A program made the translations under genes and the position numbers. This document shows, one piece after another, positions 42,815 to 52,235 of a stretch of 64,000 nucleotides of DNA. The notes under the pieces were generated by a model. That model saw nothing but the letters and a program-made list of their open reading frames with translations, was not told the DNA's origin and made no database searches. Position 1 is the first letter of the stretch, and every line of letters begins with the position of its first letter. Location of the stretch: positions 1-64,000 of the forward strand of contig JAKQEQ010000138.1 in NCBI GenBank assembly GCA_029556545.1. Reading direction: 5' to 3'. Source of the stretch: Candidatus Hydrogenedentota bacterium (GTDB lineage: Bacteria > Hydrogenedentota > Hydrogenedentia > Hydrogenedentales > JAGMZX01).

Positions 42815-43701
42815 CCGGACTGCTGTTAGTGGACAAGCCCGTTGGAATGACTTCGCACGACGTGGTCGATCACATCCGCAGGGCGGCAGGCATCCGCCGG
42901 GTGGGGCACACGGGCACACTCGACCCCGGCGCCACGGGCCTGCTGATCCTGTGCCTCGGCAAGGCGACCCGACTGTCCGAGCACCTGACGGGTCTCGACA
43001 AGACCTATCAGGGCATCATGCGGCTGGGGGTGGTTACGGACTCCTACGACCTGGACGGGGCCGTCATCGCGGAAAACGCGGTGCCTCCGCTTTCGATGGA
43101 GGACATCCAGACGCGCTGTGACGCGTTCACGGGCGCGATCGAGCAGATGCCACCGATGGTGAGCGCCGTGAAGGTCGGCGGGCGGCGGTTGTACAAGGTT
43201 GCGCGGCGCGGCGAAGAGGTGGAGCGCAAACCCCGTCGCGTGACGGTTCGCGAGTTCAGCGTGCTTGCCTATGAACCGCCGGATGCGGAGATTCGTGTGG
43301 CGTGTTCGAGTGGGACCTACGTGCGCAGTCTATGTCATGAAGTGGGCCGGGCACTGGGCTGCGGCGCGGTGTTGGCGACGCTGCGGCGCACGTGGGTCGG
43401 CCGCTACGCCGTCGAGCAGGCAGCGCCGCTTTCGAGTTTCCAGAGTCCCGAAGACGTCACGGCCCGGCTCCTGCCCATGGGCGAGGCGCTGGATCTGCCC
43501 GCAGTGACCATCCACGATGCGGCGCGGGGCGCGTTGGGCGCGGGCGCGACGCTGGTCGGGTCGAATCTGCGAGGCGACTGCCCCGTGCACGAGGGTTGGG
43601 TGCAGATCAAGTCCGCGAAGGGAGAACTGCTGGCGCTGGGGACGGTGCAGCCGACGGCGATGGGCGTGTGCATTCACCCGAAGCGCGTGTTTACCGTATG
43701 A
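42811..43701 (+). CDS. truB: tRNA pseudouridine(55) synthase
   Basis: 296 residues from ATG 42811, overlapping the upstream stop. It makes the T-loop pseudouridine in tRNAs. Motifs: GLLLVDKPVGMTSHDVV, catalytic Asp in GHTGTLDPGATGLL, KTYQGIMRLG, QMPPMVSAVKVGGRRLYKVARRGEEVERKPRRV and CSSGTYVRSLCHEVG. The C-terminal PUA-like part has GNLRGD-like SNLRGDCPVHEGWVQI. Confidence 0.95.
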   Translation: MTGLLLVDKPVGMTSHDVVDHIRRAAGIRRVGHTGTLDPGATGLLILCLGKATRLSEHLTGLDKTYQGIMRLGVVTDSYDLDGAVIAENAVPPLSMEDIQTRCDAFTGAIEQMPPMVSAVKVGGRRLYKVARRGEEVERKPRRVTVREFSVLAYEPPDAEIRVACSSGTYVRSLCHEVGRALGCGAVLATLRRTWVGRYAVEQAAPLSSFQSPEDVTARLLPMGEALDLPAVTIHDAARGALGAGATLVGSNLRGDCPVHEGWVQIKSAKGELLALGTVQPTAMGVCIHPKRVFTV

Positions 43702-43745
43702 ATCGCGGCATGGGCATCGCACCTATGGCTTGGCTGGAGTTCTGA
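43698..43745 (+). CDS. Fifteen-codon relay ORF between truB and ribF
   Basis: ATG 43698 overlaps the truB stop (ATGA); the frame encodes MNRGMGIAPMAWLEF and ends one base before the ribF ATG. It fills the gap exactly. GGAG for ribF lies inside it. A role as translational bridge between truB and ribF is possible; expression as a stable peptide is unlikely. Confidence 0.3.
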   Translation: MNRGMGIAPMAWLEF

Positions 43746-43746
43746 G

Positions 43747-44679
43747 ATGCGTGTGATAGAGGACGTTCGCGCGGCGCGGGAGACGTTCGCGAACCCCGTC
43801 CTCACGATCGGCAGTTTCGACGGCGTACACTTGGGGCATCAACGGATTGTCGAGGAGTTGCGGCGGGCCGCCCGGGAAATCGACGGCACTGCCGCGCTGA
43901 TGACACTGCATCCCCATCCGCGCCAATTCTTTTGTCCCGAGACCGCACCGAATATCCTCACACCCTTGAAGAAGAAGACGGCCCTGCTTGAAGCGTTGGG
44001 CCTCGATGTGTTGTTTGTTTTGCCGTTCACGGCGGAGGTGGCCGACCTGGCGCCGGAAGCGTTCGTTGAAGAGGTTATCGTGGGCAAGTGTCGCGCCCGC
44101 ATGCTGGTGGTGGGGCATGATTTCGCATTCGGGAAGGGCGCGCGCGGCGACTATGAATTCCTGCAGGCTATCGCGCCGCGGTACGGGTTTGAGGTGCGCC
44201 AGGTGCCGGCGATCGTGATCCAGGGCGAGCGCGTCGGGAGCACAGGTATCCGCGAGCGGATTTTACAAGGCGAGGTGGACAAGGTTGAGCCGCTATTGGG
44301 ACGGAGGTACGCGATTGGCGGCGAGGTTGTGCGGGGCCGGGGCATCGGCGGCGCGCGGCTTGGTTTCCCGACCGCGAACGTCAAACCGCACAGCAATGCC
44401 GTGCCGGCTCATGGCGTGTACGCGGGGGAAGTGATCCTGGAAGACAAGCGCCTGCCCGCGGCTGTCAATATCGGCATTGCGCCGACTATTCTGCAGGAAG
44501 ACGTGACCATCGAGGCATATATCCTGGATTTTCATGAGAATATCGTGGGACGGGAGATCGAGGTGGAGTTTCACAAACGGCTGCGGCCCGAAAAGAAATT
44601 CAGTTCTCTCGATGAACTCATCCACGCCATCGAGCGTGACGTGGAAGCGGTCCGCACTTATTTTGGGCGTTCCGTATAG
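43747..44679 (+). CDS. ribF: Bifunctional riboflavin kinase / FAD synthetase
   Basis: 310 residues, normal length. N-terminal FMN adenylyltransferase domain (LTIGSFDGVHLGHQRIVEEL, VVGHDFAFGKGARGDYEFL, STGIRERILQGEVDKV) and C-terminal riboflavin kinase domain (GEVVRGRGIGGARLGFPTANV, PAHGVYAGEV, VNIGIAPTI, HKRLRPEKKFSSLDELIHAIERDV). It makes FMN and FAD. The position after truB is the conserved bacterial order. No FMN riboswitch is seen. Confidence 0.95.
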   Translation: MRVIEDVRAARETFANPVLTIGSFDGVHLGHQRIVEELRRAAREIDGTAALMTLHPHPRQFFCPETAPNILTPLKKKTALLEALGLDVLFVLPFTAEVADLAPEAFVEEVIVGKCRARMLVVGHDFAFGKGARGDYEFLQAIAPRYGFEVRQVPAIVIQGERVGSTGIRERILQGEVDKVEPLLGRRYAIGGEVVRGRGIGGARLGFPTANVKPHSNAVPAHGVYAGEVILEDKRLPAAVNIGIAPTILQEDVTIEAYILDFHENIVGREIEVEFHKRLRPEKKFSSLDELIHAIERDVEAVRTYFGRSV

Positions 44680-44950
44680 GAATGGACACCGGCGAACGAA
44701 GCGGCTGGTCCTATATACTGGGTGGGCGTGCCTCGTTTGCCGGGACTCCCTTGAAGTTCCTCCGAAACGAGGACGCGCCGGTGTGGAGATTGGAACCGAG
44801 CATGCCGCGGCGGGGTTTCATTGCACGGCCCGGCTGACGAGCGATACCGAGCAGTATTCCATGCGCTTCGTCCTAAATACACGCGACCGACGGCGTCCAT
44901 GCCGCACCGCAGGGCACGGTGATGGACGGGATGGACGATACGGACGCGAT

Positions 44951-46816
44951 GTGCGCCCAAGGCGTGCGTACGCGTCGTGCGCGGCTCTCTTTCTGCTGCT
45001 TTGCGTTGGGGGCGCATTGCTGCACTCTTGCACGCCGGCACGCATGAAGGCCGCCGCCGATGCCGAGGTCTACGGCGTTATTCAGGAGAAGACCCCCGAC
45101 GTGCCGGGGATGCACCCGGAATTCAGCATCGAGGAGAACAAGGAGTGGGAGGCGTCTGCGGGCTTGCCGCGGGTTGTGCAGCCGCGCGAGGAAATGGGCG
45201 AGTCCGCCGAGGCGGAGGTGGGCGCGTGGATCATCTCCCTTGAAAAGGCCCTCGAGATCGCCGTCAAGCGGAACCGGCAATACCAGAATCGCAAGGAGTC
45301 CGTCTATCTCCAGGCGCTGTCGCTTACCTTGGAACGGCACCGCTACACGCCAATTTTCTCCGCTGTTTTCGGCGGGCAGGTTGACCGCGACACGCGCGAC
45401 GTGAGCGAGGCTTCGACGTTCAGCCAGGCGACGGGCCTGACGGGGGACGTCCTCGGCGCGCTCGAAACGCTGACGGGGCAGCCCGCCGATCTGCTGAATC
45501 AGTATCAGGCCATCGTCGAGGAAGCGGGCGCGCTGGCGGGGCTCGATCGGCCGGAAACGCGGATCGAGGAGCGCTATCGGAGTTCCGGGCAGACGCGAGC
45601 GGGCGTAGACCTGCTGCTCAAGTCGGGCGGTCGGATTGCAGTCGACCTCACGAGTAATTTCCTGCGATTCCTGACGGGGGACCCGAGTACGAGCAGTTCG
45701 AGCGCCTTGGTGGGCAATCTGACCCAGCCCCTGCTGCGTGGTCGCGGCTCGCGGGTCGCGGCGGAGCGGCTTACGCAGGCGGAACGCGACCTTCTTTACG
45801 CTTTGCGGGATTTCACGCAGTACCGGAAGGATTTCTCGATCGAGATATGCACGGCGTACTACGGCGTGCTCGAAAACTTGGACGTGGTGCGCAACAATTG
45901 GCGCGGCCTGCAAAACTTCCGGCGCAGCGTCGCGCGCGAGCGCGCGCTCACCGTCGAGGGGCGCAGAACGCCAGCGGGCCTCGGTCGAATCGAGCAGGCG
46001 GAGTACAGCCGGGAGAACAGTTGGATCGAGTCCGTGCGGCGGTATCGCGAGAGCCTCGACCGGTTCAAGATTCAGTTGGGTCTCTCGACGGACGCGCCGA
46101 CTGTGTTGAACGAGCGCGAACTCGAGAGCCTGCGCGAGACGGGCCTGCGGCACCCCACGTTGAGCGCGGAGGAAGCGGTCGCGGTGGCGCTCGCCGCCCG
46201 GCTGGACCTGTACAACGAGCATGATCGCATCGCAGATGCGGAGCGACGCGTCGGCGTGGCGGCGGACGCGCTGAAGCCGAGTCTCGACTTTGTGATGAGC
46301 GGGAGTGTCGAGACGCCACCGGGCGGCAATTACACGGACTTGGACCTCGACCGCACACGTTGGAGCGCGGGTTTCGACACCGACCTCGATTTGGACAAGA
46401 AGGCGGAGCGCAATGCGTACCGGGCCGCGTTGATCGATTACGAACGCGCGTCGCGGGCCTTCACGCTCGCCGAGGACAACGTGAAGCTGGCCGTGCGCGA
46501 GCGGTGGCGCAGTCTCGAGCAGGCGAAACGGAACTATGAAATCGCCCTCAAGAGCGTGGGACTGAACCAGCGCCGCGTCGAGGAGCAGGACCTTCTGGCG
46601 GAACTGGGTCGCGCCACCGTGCTCGATCAGGTCGATGCGCAGAACGACTTGACGGCGTCCGAAAACGACCTGACAGCGGCACTGGTGCGCCACACGATCG
46701 CGCGTTTGGAATTCTGGCGCGATATGGGCATCCTGTACATCAAGGAAAACGGACAGTGGGAGGACGTCGTCGATGACGCAGTCGAACGACCGTCGGACGT
46801 CGCCGCCGCGCGCTAA
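44951..46816 (+). CDS. TolC-like outer-membrane efflux lipoprotein
   Basis: About 621 residues from GTG 44951; ATG 44861 is another option, and neither has a clear ribosome site. The signal ASCAALFLLLCVGGALLHSC-TPA ends in a probable lipobox. A coiled, Ala/Glu/Arg-rich body with two OEP domains (about 110-350 and 370-610) matches the TolC/OprM family: SLEKALEIAVKRNRQYQNRKESVYLQAL, GNLTQPLLRGRGSRVAAERLTQAERDLLYALRDF. Between them is a longer than usual periplasmic segment. It forms the outer-membrane duct for the adaptor and MacAB-like genes that follow. An 8-bp inverted repeat (CCTCGTTT at 44731, AAACGAGG at 44765) and a TATACT at 44714 lie in the leader. Confidence 0.82.
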   Translation: MRPRRAYASCAALFLLLCVGGALLHSCTPARMKAAADAEVYGVIQEKTPDVPGMHPEFSIEENKEWEASAGLPRVVQPREEMGESAEAEVGAWIISLEKALEIAVKRNRQYQNRKESVYLQALSLTLERHRYTPIFSAVFGGQVDRDTRDVSEASTFSQATGLTGDVLGALETLTGQPADLLNQYQAIVEEAGALAGLDRPETRIEERYRSSGQTRAGVDLLLKSGGRIAVDLTSNFLRFLTGDPSTSSSSALVGNLTQPLLRGRGSRVAAERLTQAERDLLYALRDFTQYRKDFSIEICTAYYGVLENLDVVRNNWRGLQNFRRSVARERALTVEGRRTPAGLGRIEQAEYSRENSWIESVRRYRESLDRFKIQLGLSTDAPTVLNERELESLRETGLRHPTLSAEEAVAVALAARLDLYNEHDRIADAERRVGVAADALKPSLDFVMSGSVETPPGGNYTDLDLDRTRWSAGFDTDLDLDKKAERNAYRAALIDYERASRAFTLAEDNVKLAVRERWRSLEQAKRNYEIALKSVGLNQRRVEEQDLLAELGRATVLDQVDAQNDLTASENDLTAALVRHTIARLEFWRDMGILYIKENGQWEDVVDDAVERPSDVAAAR

Positions 46817-48557
46817 GCGCGCCGGCGGGCGTGGATGGCTATGGAAGGCGCTGGTAGTTCTCGGCGTCGTTGCCGTGGCCTATTATCTCTTGCGCGACGG
46901 CGAGACGGGTGCGTCCGCGGGCACGACCTTTGTGGCGCGCCGCGGTCCCCTCGAGATCGTCGTGCTCGAAGGCGGCAGCATCGAGGCGCTCGAGTCCGTC
47001 GAGCTCAAGTCGGAAGTCAAGGGCGACACGAAGATCATCAGCATCGTGGAAGAAGGCTATTTCGTCACGGAGGAGGACGTGTCCAACGGCCTGGTGCTTG
47101 TCGAGCTTGAGACGACGAAACTGCGCGATGACCAGGTGCAACAGGAACTCGAGTACCAGAACGCCTCCGCGAGCTACACGGACGCGCGCGAGCAATTCGA
47201 AATCCAGCGGAACCAAAACGAGAGCGATATCCAGAAGTCGTTGTTGGACGTGAAATTTGCGCTTATGGATTTCGAGAAGTACCTCGGCGCGGTAATGGCG
47301 CGCGAAATCATCCGCGTCGTCGGGCTGGAGACAGTGGCGACGGATATCATGAAGAACCATGAGGCAAGCATGCTTGCCGATGCGACCGACCCGGCGGCGG
47401 CGTTAGCGGAGGCACCGCCGTTTCGACGCCAAGCCATTGATTTCACGGCATACGCGGATCCGGATCGCTTGGGAAACGGCGAAGCGGGCCAGCGGGTGCG
47501 CAAGCTCGAGGATGACTTGGTGCTTGCGGAGAAAGAGGTGGGCCTTGCGCAATCCAAGCTGCAGGGGACGCAGCGGCTTTTCGAGAAGGAGTTTGTCACG
47601 CGGGACGAACTCGAGAACGACGAGATGGCGCTGCGCCGCAGCGAAATCGCGCTCGAATCCGCGCGCACGAGCAAGGAACTCTTCATCAAGTACGAGTTTC
47701 CGAAGCAGGCGGAAAAACTGCTCTCCGATTACGAAGAGGCGCTGCGCAAGCTCGAACGGACCCGCAAGCAGGCCGTCTCGCAGATGGCACAGGCGGAGGC
47801 GAAGCTGAAGTCCGCCGAGGCCCGATTCACTTTGCAGACGCAGCGGCGCAAGGAAATTCAGGAGCAGATCGAGAAGTGCACCATTCGCGCGACGACGCCG
47901 GGACTCGTCGTCTACGGCGCGCGGGAGCGTCGCTCGTGGGAGGAAATTCGGATTGAGGAAGGCGCGTCGGTGCGGGAGCGCCAAGGTATCATCACCATCC
48001 CGAACACGCGACAAATGACCGCGAAGGTCAAGATTCACGAAGCGTACATCGAGCGGATCGCGCGGGGCCAGCAGGCGCGGATCAAGGTGGATGCGCATCC
48101 GGACCGCCCACTTACGGGCGTAGTCTCGCGTATCGGCGTGCTGCCGGACGCCCAGAACCGCTGGATGAACCCGGACCTGAAGGTTTACGACACCACAGTC
48201 ACGATCGACGGGACGCATGAGTGGCTGAAGCCGGGGTTGAGCGCGCAGGTCGAGATCATCGTGGACCGTCTCGACGACGTGCTGCAGGTGCCGCTCCAGG
48301 CGGTCTCCGAGGAGAATGGGCAGCGGATCTGCTACGTGGCCGGAGGCGGTGGCGCCGAGCGGCGCGTGGTGCAGACGGGATCCTTTAGCGACGTGTTCAT
48401 CGAGATCAAGAGCGGTATCACGGCCGGCGACCGGGTACTGCTGCGCGCCCCGTCGTCCGGCGCGGAGCGACCGGCCGCCGTTTCCGATTCCGAGCAGGAG
48501 GGGCGTCCGCGCAGGCGGGAACCCGCCGGCGAGCGTCGGGAAGAGGGCGGATCATGA
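46773..48557 (+). CDS. HlyD/MacA-type periplasmic adaptor protein
   Basis: 594 residues, start overlapping the TolC-like gene by 44 bp. One N-terminal membrane helix (WKALVVLGVVAVAYYLL), a lipoyl-like half (VARRGPLEIVVLEGGSIEALESVELKSEV), a long coiled-coil hairpin (about 115-365), the second lipoyl half (CTIRATTPGLVVYGARE) and beta-barrel/membrane-proximal domains (GQQARIKVDAHPDRPLTGVVSRIG; LKPGLSAQVEIIVDRLDDVLQVPLQAV). The adaptor is about 200 residues longer than MacA (371), largely through the hairpin. It links the ABC transporter to the outer-membrane duct. Confidence 0.9.
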   Translation: MTQSNDRRTSPPRAKRAGGRGWLWKALVVLGVVAVAYYLLRDGETGASAGTTFVARRGPLEIVVLEGGSIEALESVELKSEVKGDTKIISIVEEGYFVTEEDVSNGLVLVELETTKLRDDQVQQELEYQNASASYTDAREQFEIQRNQNESDIQKSLLDVKFALMDFEKYLGAVMAREIIRVVGLETVATDIMKNHEASMLADATDPAAALAEAPPFRRQAIDFTAYADPDRLGNGEAGQRVRKLEDDLVLAEKEVGLAQSKLQGTQRLFEKEFVTRDELENDEMALRRSEIALESARTSKELFIKYEFPKQAEKLLSDYEEALRKLERTRKQAVSQMAQAEAKLKSAEARFTLQTQRRKEIQEQIEKCTIRATTPGLVVYGARERRSWEEIRIEEGASVRERQGIITIPNTRQMTAKVKIHEAYIERIARGQQARIKVDAHPDRPLTGVVSRIGVLPDAQNRWMNPDLKVYDTTVTIDGTHEWLKPGLSAQVEIIVDRLDDVLQVPLQAVSEENGQRICYVAGGGGAERRVVQTGSFSDVFIEIKSGITAGDRVLLRAPSSGAERPAAVSDSEQEGRPRRREPAGERREEGGS

Positions 48558-49255
48558 GCGATGCGCCGCTGGCCGCGTTGCGCGACGTGCGCAAGACGTA
48601 CTTCATGGGGGCGGTGCAAGTGGACGCGCTCCGGGGCGTCGACATCGCGTTTCACCGGGGCGAGTACGTCAGCATCATGGGGCCGTCCGGCTGCGGCAAG
48701 AGCACGTTGCTCAACGTACTTGGCTGCCTCGACCGGCCGAGCGCGGGCGCCTATTTCCTCGATGGCGAGGACGTGGCCGGGCTCACGGACGACGACCTTT
48801 CCGAGATTCGCGGCGGGCGGCTGGGTTTCGTGTTTCAGTCCTATAATCTGATTCAGCAGCTTTCCGTTCTCGAAAACATTGTTGTGCCGCTGTATTACCA
48901 AGGCGTATCCGAGCGGCGCGCCCACGCGATCGGCGCGGAACTCGCCGAGCGGGTGGGGCTGAGCGACCGGCTGCGGCACCGCCCGTTCGAGTTGTCGGGC
49001 GGTCAGCAGCAGCGCGTCGCCATCGCGCGGGCGCTGGTGAACGATCCGCTGCTGATCCTGGCCGACGAGCCGACGGGCAACTTGGACTCGAAGTCGGGCG
49101 CGGAAATCATGCAGTTGTTCGACGATCTGCACGGGCAGGGCAAGACCATCATCATGGTGACGCACGATGCCTCGATCGGCGCGCGATCGGACCGGACCGT
49201 GCGCCTGCGCGACGGCGTGGTGGAGGAGGATACGCGCAATGAGCGCGTTGCCTAG
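48554..49255 (+). CDS. MacB-type ABC transporter ATPase
   Basis: 233 residues; ATG 48554 overlaps the adaptor stop (ATGA). Walker A GPSGCGKSTLLN, Q-loop FVFQSYNLIQQLS, signature LSGGQQQRVAIARALVNDP, Walker B LILADEPTGNLDSKSG, H-loop IMVTHD. In the E. coli protein MacB this domain is fused to the permease; here it is separate, as in LolD and YknY. It drives the mechanotransmission export system. Confidence 0.94.
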   Translation: MSDAPLAALRDVRKTYFMGAVQVDALRGVDIAFHRGEYVSIMGPSGCGKSTLLNVLGCLDRPSAGAYFLDGEDVAGLTDDDLSEIRGGRLGFVFQSYNLIQQLSVLENIVVPLYYQGVSERRAHAIGAELAERVGLSDRLRHRPFELSGGQQQRVAIARALVNDPLLILADEPTGNLDSKSGAEIMQLFDDLHGQGKTIIMVTHDASIGARSDRTVRLRDGVVEEDTRNERVA

Positions 49256-50579
49256 CGCGCGGCAACTTTACCGGGCGTTGACGCCGGCGCGGCTCAAGCG
49301 CACGGTGCAGCTTGGTTTCAAGAGTCTCTGGGTGCATCGGCTGCGTTCGCTGCTGACCGTGCTCGGGATCGTGTTCGGCGTGTGCTCCGTAATCGCCATG
49401 CTGGCGGTGGGCGAAGGCGCGAGCTACGAGGCGCAGGAGCAAATCCGGCGGCTCGGCAGCACGAACATCATCCTGCAAAGTCTCAAGCCGCTCGAGGACG
49501 AAAGTATCTCGCGGGAACAAAGCCACGTCCTCGAATATGGCTTGACCTACAAGGACATGACGCGCATCGCCGCGTCGATCCCCGGTATTCGCCTGATGAT
49601 GCCGGGCCGCATTATCCAGACCTTTGTGTGGAACGGCCCGTACCGCGTGGACGCGGAGATCATGGGCACCCTGCCGTTCTTTCCCGAGATACGCGGGCTA
49701 CGGCTGGCCTCGGGCCGCTTTTTCAGCGACATCGAGACGGAGACGGCCGCGAACGTTTGTATCCTCGGCGCCGCCGCGGCGGAGCGGCTCTTTCCCATCG
49801 ACGCGCCGGTGGGGCGGAGCGTGCGTATCGGCAGTGATTATTACCGCGTGGTGGGCGTCATCGAAGCGGAGAGCGCGGCGTCCATGGGTGGCGCGACGGC
49901 GTCGGGAAATGGGGCCGGCGACGCGCGACAGGCCGTCGCGCGACCCCGCGTCTATATCCCCCTGGGCGCGGCGAAGGCCCGCTTCGGCGAAGTGCTGATG
50001 AAGCGGAGCGCGGGCAGCTTCGAGGCGGAGCGGGTGCAACTGCACGAGGCGACGGTGCAGGTGGCGTCCGTCGAGGACGTCGAGGAGACGGCGCGCATCA
50101 TCGGCGACATTCTGCGGGAGACGCATAAGAAGCGGGACTACGCGGTCATCGTGCCGCTCGAATTGCTGCGGCAGGCGGAACAAACCAAGCGGATATTCAA
50201 CGTCGTACTCGGGGCGATTGCCGCGATCTCGCTATTGGTCGGCGGTATCGGCATCATGAACATCATGCTGGCGAGCGTCACCGAGCGGACACGCGAGATC
50301 GGGATTCGCCGTGCGCTAGGCGCGCGCAAACGCGACATCACCGTGCAGTTCCTGGTCGAAACGGTGATTCTGTCCGGCGCGGGCGGGATCATCGGCGTGG
50401 CCTTGGGCGTCGTCATCCCGTTCCTTATCACCGTGTTCGCCGGCATGCAGACGATCATCACGCCGTGGGCGCCGCTCGTGGCCTTCTCCATATCCGGGCT
50501 GGTCGGCGTCGTATTCGGCATCTACCCCGCGCGCCGCGCCGCCAATATGGACCCGGTCGAAGCGTTACGGCATGAGTAG
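49239..50579 (+). CDS. MacB-type ABC transporter permease
   Basis: 446 residues; ATG 49239 overlaps the ATPase by 17 bp. One N-terminal helix (LWVHRLRSLLTVLGIVFGVCSVIAML), a large periplasmic MacB-core domain (about 60-305) and three C-terminal helices with the FtsX signature NIMLASVTERTREIGIRRALGARKRDITVQFLVETVILSGAGGIIG and ARRAANMDPVEALRHE. With the adaptor and TolC-like protein it should form a tripartite exporter of peptides, siderophores, lipopeptides or lipoproteins. Confidence 0.93.
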   Translation: MSALPSARQLYRALTPARLKRTVQLGFKSLWVHRLRSLLTVLGIVFGVCSVIAMLAVGEGASYEAQEQIRRLGSTNIILQSLKPLEDESISREQSHVLEYGLTYKDMTRIAASIPGIRLMMPGRIIQTFVWNGPYRVDAEIMGTLPFFPEIRGLRLASGRFFSDIETETAANVCILGAAAAERLFPIDAPVGRSVRIGSDYYRVVGVIEAESAASMGGATASGNGAGDARQAVARPRVYIPLGAAKARFGEVLMKRSAGSFEAERVQLHEATVQVASVEDVEETARIIGDILRETHKKRDYAVIVPLELLRQAEQTKRIFNVVLGAIAAISLLVGGIGIMNIMLASVTERTREIGIRRALGARKRDITVQFLVETVILSGAGGIIGVALGVVIPFLITVFAGMQTIITPWAPLVAFSISGLVGVVFGIYPARRAANMDPVEALRHE

Positions 50580-50655
50580 GGATCAGGGATCAGGGACTAG
50601 GGATCAGGGACCAGGGACTAGGGATTAGGGATTAGGGATTAGGGATCAGGGATCA
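50579..50655. repeat. Degenerate 7-bp tandem repeat (GGGATYA)
   Basis: About eleven units of GGGATCA, GGGATTA and GGGACTA fill the gap between the convergent permease and NhaC genes. A GTTCGTGTTCGTTCGTG-like tract follows and is read as the last residues of NhaC. The unit is telomere-like but is a common simple repeat in bacterial intergenic DNA. Confidence 0.9.
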
Positions 50656-52137
50656 GGAACGTCTTGCGATCTGTTCGTGTTCGTTCGTGTTCGTCCGTGT
50701 GTGTTGTTCAGGGGCGGGGGGCATGTACTTGATGCCGATGCCGAGGCCGGCCATGGCGGTTGAAATGATGGGGGAGAGCCAGTTGAAGAGGCAGAAGGGG
50801 GCATAGGCCGTGGCGGAAACGTGCAGTACGGAGCTTGCGTAGGCGCCGCAGGTGTTCCAGGGCACGAGGACCGACGTGACCGTGCCGCCGTCCTCGAGGG
50901 CGCGGGACAGGTTGCGGGGTTCGAGGCCGCGCTGTTCGTAGGCATGGCGGAACATGCGCCCGGGCAGTACGATGGAGATGTACTGGTCGGGCGCGGCCAC
51001 GTTGCACACGATGCTGCTGGATATGGTCGCGCCGACGAGCGAGCCCGTGCCGCGCACGAAGCTCAGGATGGCCGCGGCAATGCGCGGCAGCATGCCGGTG
51101 GCCTCCATTGCCCCGCCGAAGAGCATGGCCGTGATGATGAGCAGGACCGTGGGCAGCATGTTCAACATGCCCCCCTGTTCGAACAACGCGTCGAGCATGC
51201 CGTTGCCGGAGTCTATCGAAAAGCCGGAGTGGGCCGTCCGTATAAGTACGGCGTAGGCGCCGCCCCAAGTCAGCGGTTCGCCGATCAATTGCGGCTGGAA
51301 GAGGACCGCCGCGCCCGCGCCGAGGAAGGCGCCCGCCATGAGCGCGGGCAGCGCGGGCACGCGGCGCGCGGCCAGGAAAATGACGATGAGGGCGGGCAGG
51401 GGCATGTACCAGGCGACGTTGAAGTGGTTCGAGATGGCCGTGCCCACCTCGTTGACAAAGGCGGGATCGTAGTTGTTCGATGTGAAGAAGAGCCCCATGC
51501 CGAGAAAGCCGGCCAGCGTCAGGCTGTACGCGGGGATCGTCGTATAGAACATGTGGCGGATGTGGGTGAAGAGGTCGGTGCCCGCGACGGCGGGGGCGAG
51601 GTTGGTGGTGTCCGAGAGGGGCGACATTTTGTCGCCGAAGTACGCGCCGGAAATGATGGATCCCGCCACCAGCGCCTCGGAAATGCCCAGGGTCTTCCCG
51701 ATGCCGATCAATGCGACGCCGACGGTGCCGATGGTGGACCAACTGCTGCCGATGGCGAGCGAGACAATCGAGCACGCGATACAGGCGACCAGGGGGAAGA
51801 CGCTCGGGTGAATGAGCTTGATCCCGAAGTAAATCATGGTGGGCACGATGCCGCTGAGAATCCACAGGCCGATGAGGACGCCGACCACGAGAAGGATCAC
51901 GATGGCCTGCATGGCGAGGATGACGGAGTGCAGGGCGCGGCGCTCCATATCCTTGTAGTCGACATTCAGCGCGAAATGTCCGAGGAGGAATGCAAAGGCG
52001 GCGCTGAGGAGCAGCGCCAACTGATTCGGTCCCGACGAGGCGTCGTCGGCGAACAGGGCCACGTTCAGCGCCAGCAGCGCCATGAGAAACATGAGGGGCA
52101 GCAGCGACAAGAACAGGGACGGTTGCTTCATACCCAT
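50653..52137 (-). CDS. NhaC-family Na+/H+ antiporter
   Basis: 494 residues from ATG 52137, or 492 from ATG 52131. About twelve membrane helices. NhaC hallmarks: GISEALVAGSIISGAYFGDKMSPLSDTTNLAPAVAGTDLFTHIRHMFYTT, and IGSSWSTIGTVGVALIGIG. It exchanges external protons or sodium for internal sodium (NhaC in Bacillus, MleN in malate/lactate). The last 20 residues (TRTNTNEHEQIARRS) are encoded by a simple GTTCGT-type repeat and are probably not conserved. Only gene of its unit. Confidence 0.9.
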   Translation of the reverse strand: MGMKQPSLFLSLLPLMFLMALLALNVALFADDASSGPNQLALLLSAAFAFLLGHFALNVDYKDMERRALHSVILAMQAIVILLVVGVLIGLWILSGIVPTMIYFGIKLIHPSVFPLVACIACSIVSLAIGSSWSTIGTVGVALIGIGKTLGISEALVAGSIISGAYFGDKMSPLSDTTNLAPAVAGTDLFTHIRHMFYTTIPAYSLTLAGFLGMGLFFTSNNYDPAFVNEVGTAISNHFNVAWYMPLPALIVIFLAARRVPALPALMAGAFLGAGAAVLFQPQLIGEPLTWGGAYAVLIRTAHSGFSIDSGNGMLDALFEQGGMLNMLPTVLLIITAMLFGGAMEATGMLPRIAAAILSFVRGTGSLVGATISSSIVCNVAAPDQYISIVLPGRMFRHAYEQRGLEPRNLSRALEDGGTVTSVLVPWNTCGAYASSVLHVSATAYAPFCLFNWLSPIISTAMAGLGIGIKYMPPAPEQHTRTNTNEHEQIARRS

Positions 52138-52235
52138 GCTTTCATTCGTGGTTCCCGTTATGGGCGGATTCGATTGTCGCGCCCGAGTGTACAGGAGGCG
52201 ATACGTGGAATCCACCGTTGACGCGGCGCGCGTCG

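Noticed and set aside
43702-43760. FMN riboswitch before ribF
   Set aside because: Only 45 bp separate truB and ribF, too short for the conserved aptamer, and no RFN-element boxes are seen.
50579-50655. CRISPR array or true telomere
   Set aside because: Seven-base degenerate units without spacers; the locus is internal between two convergent genes.
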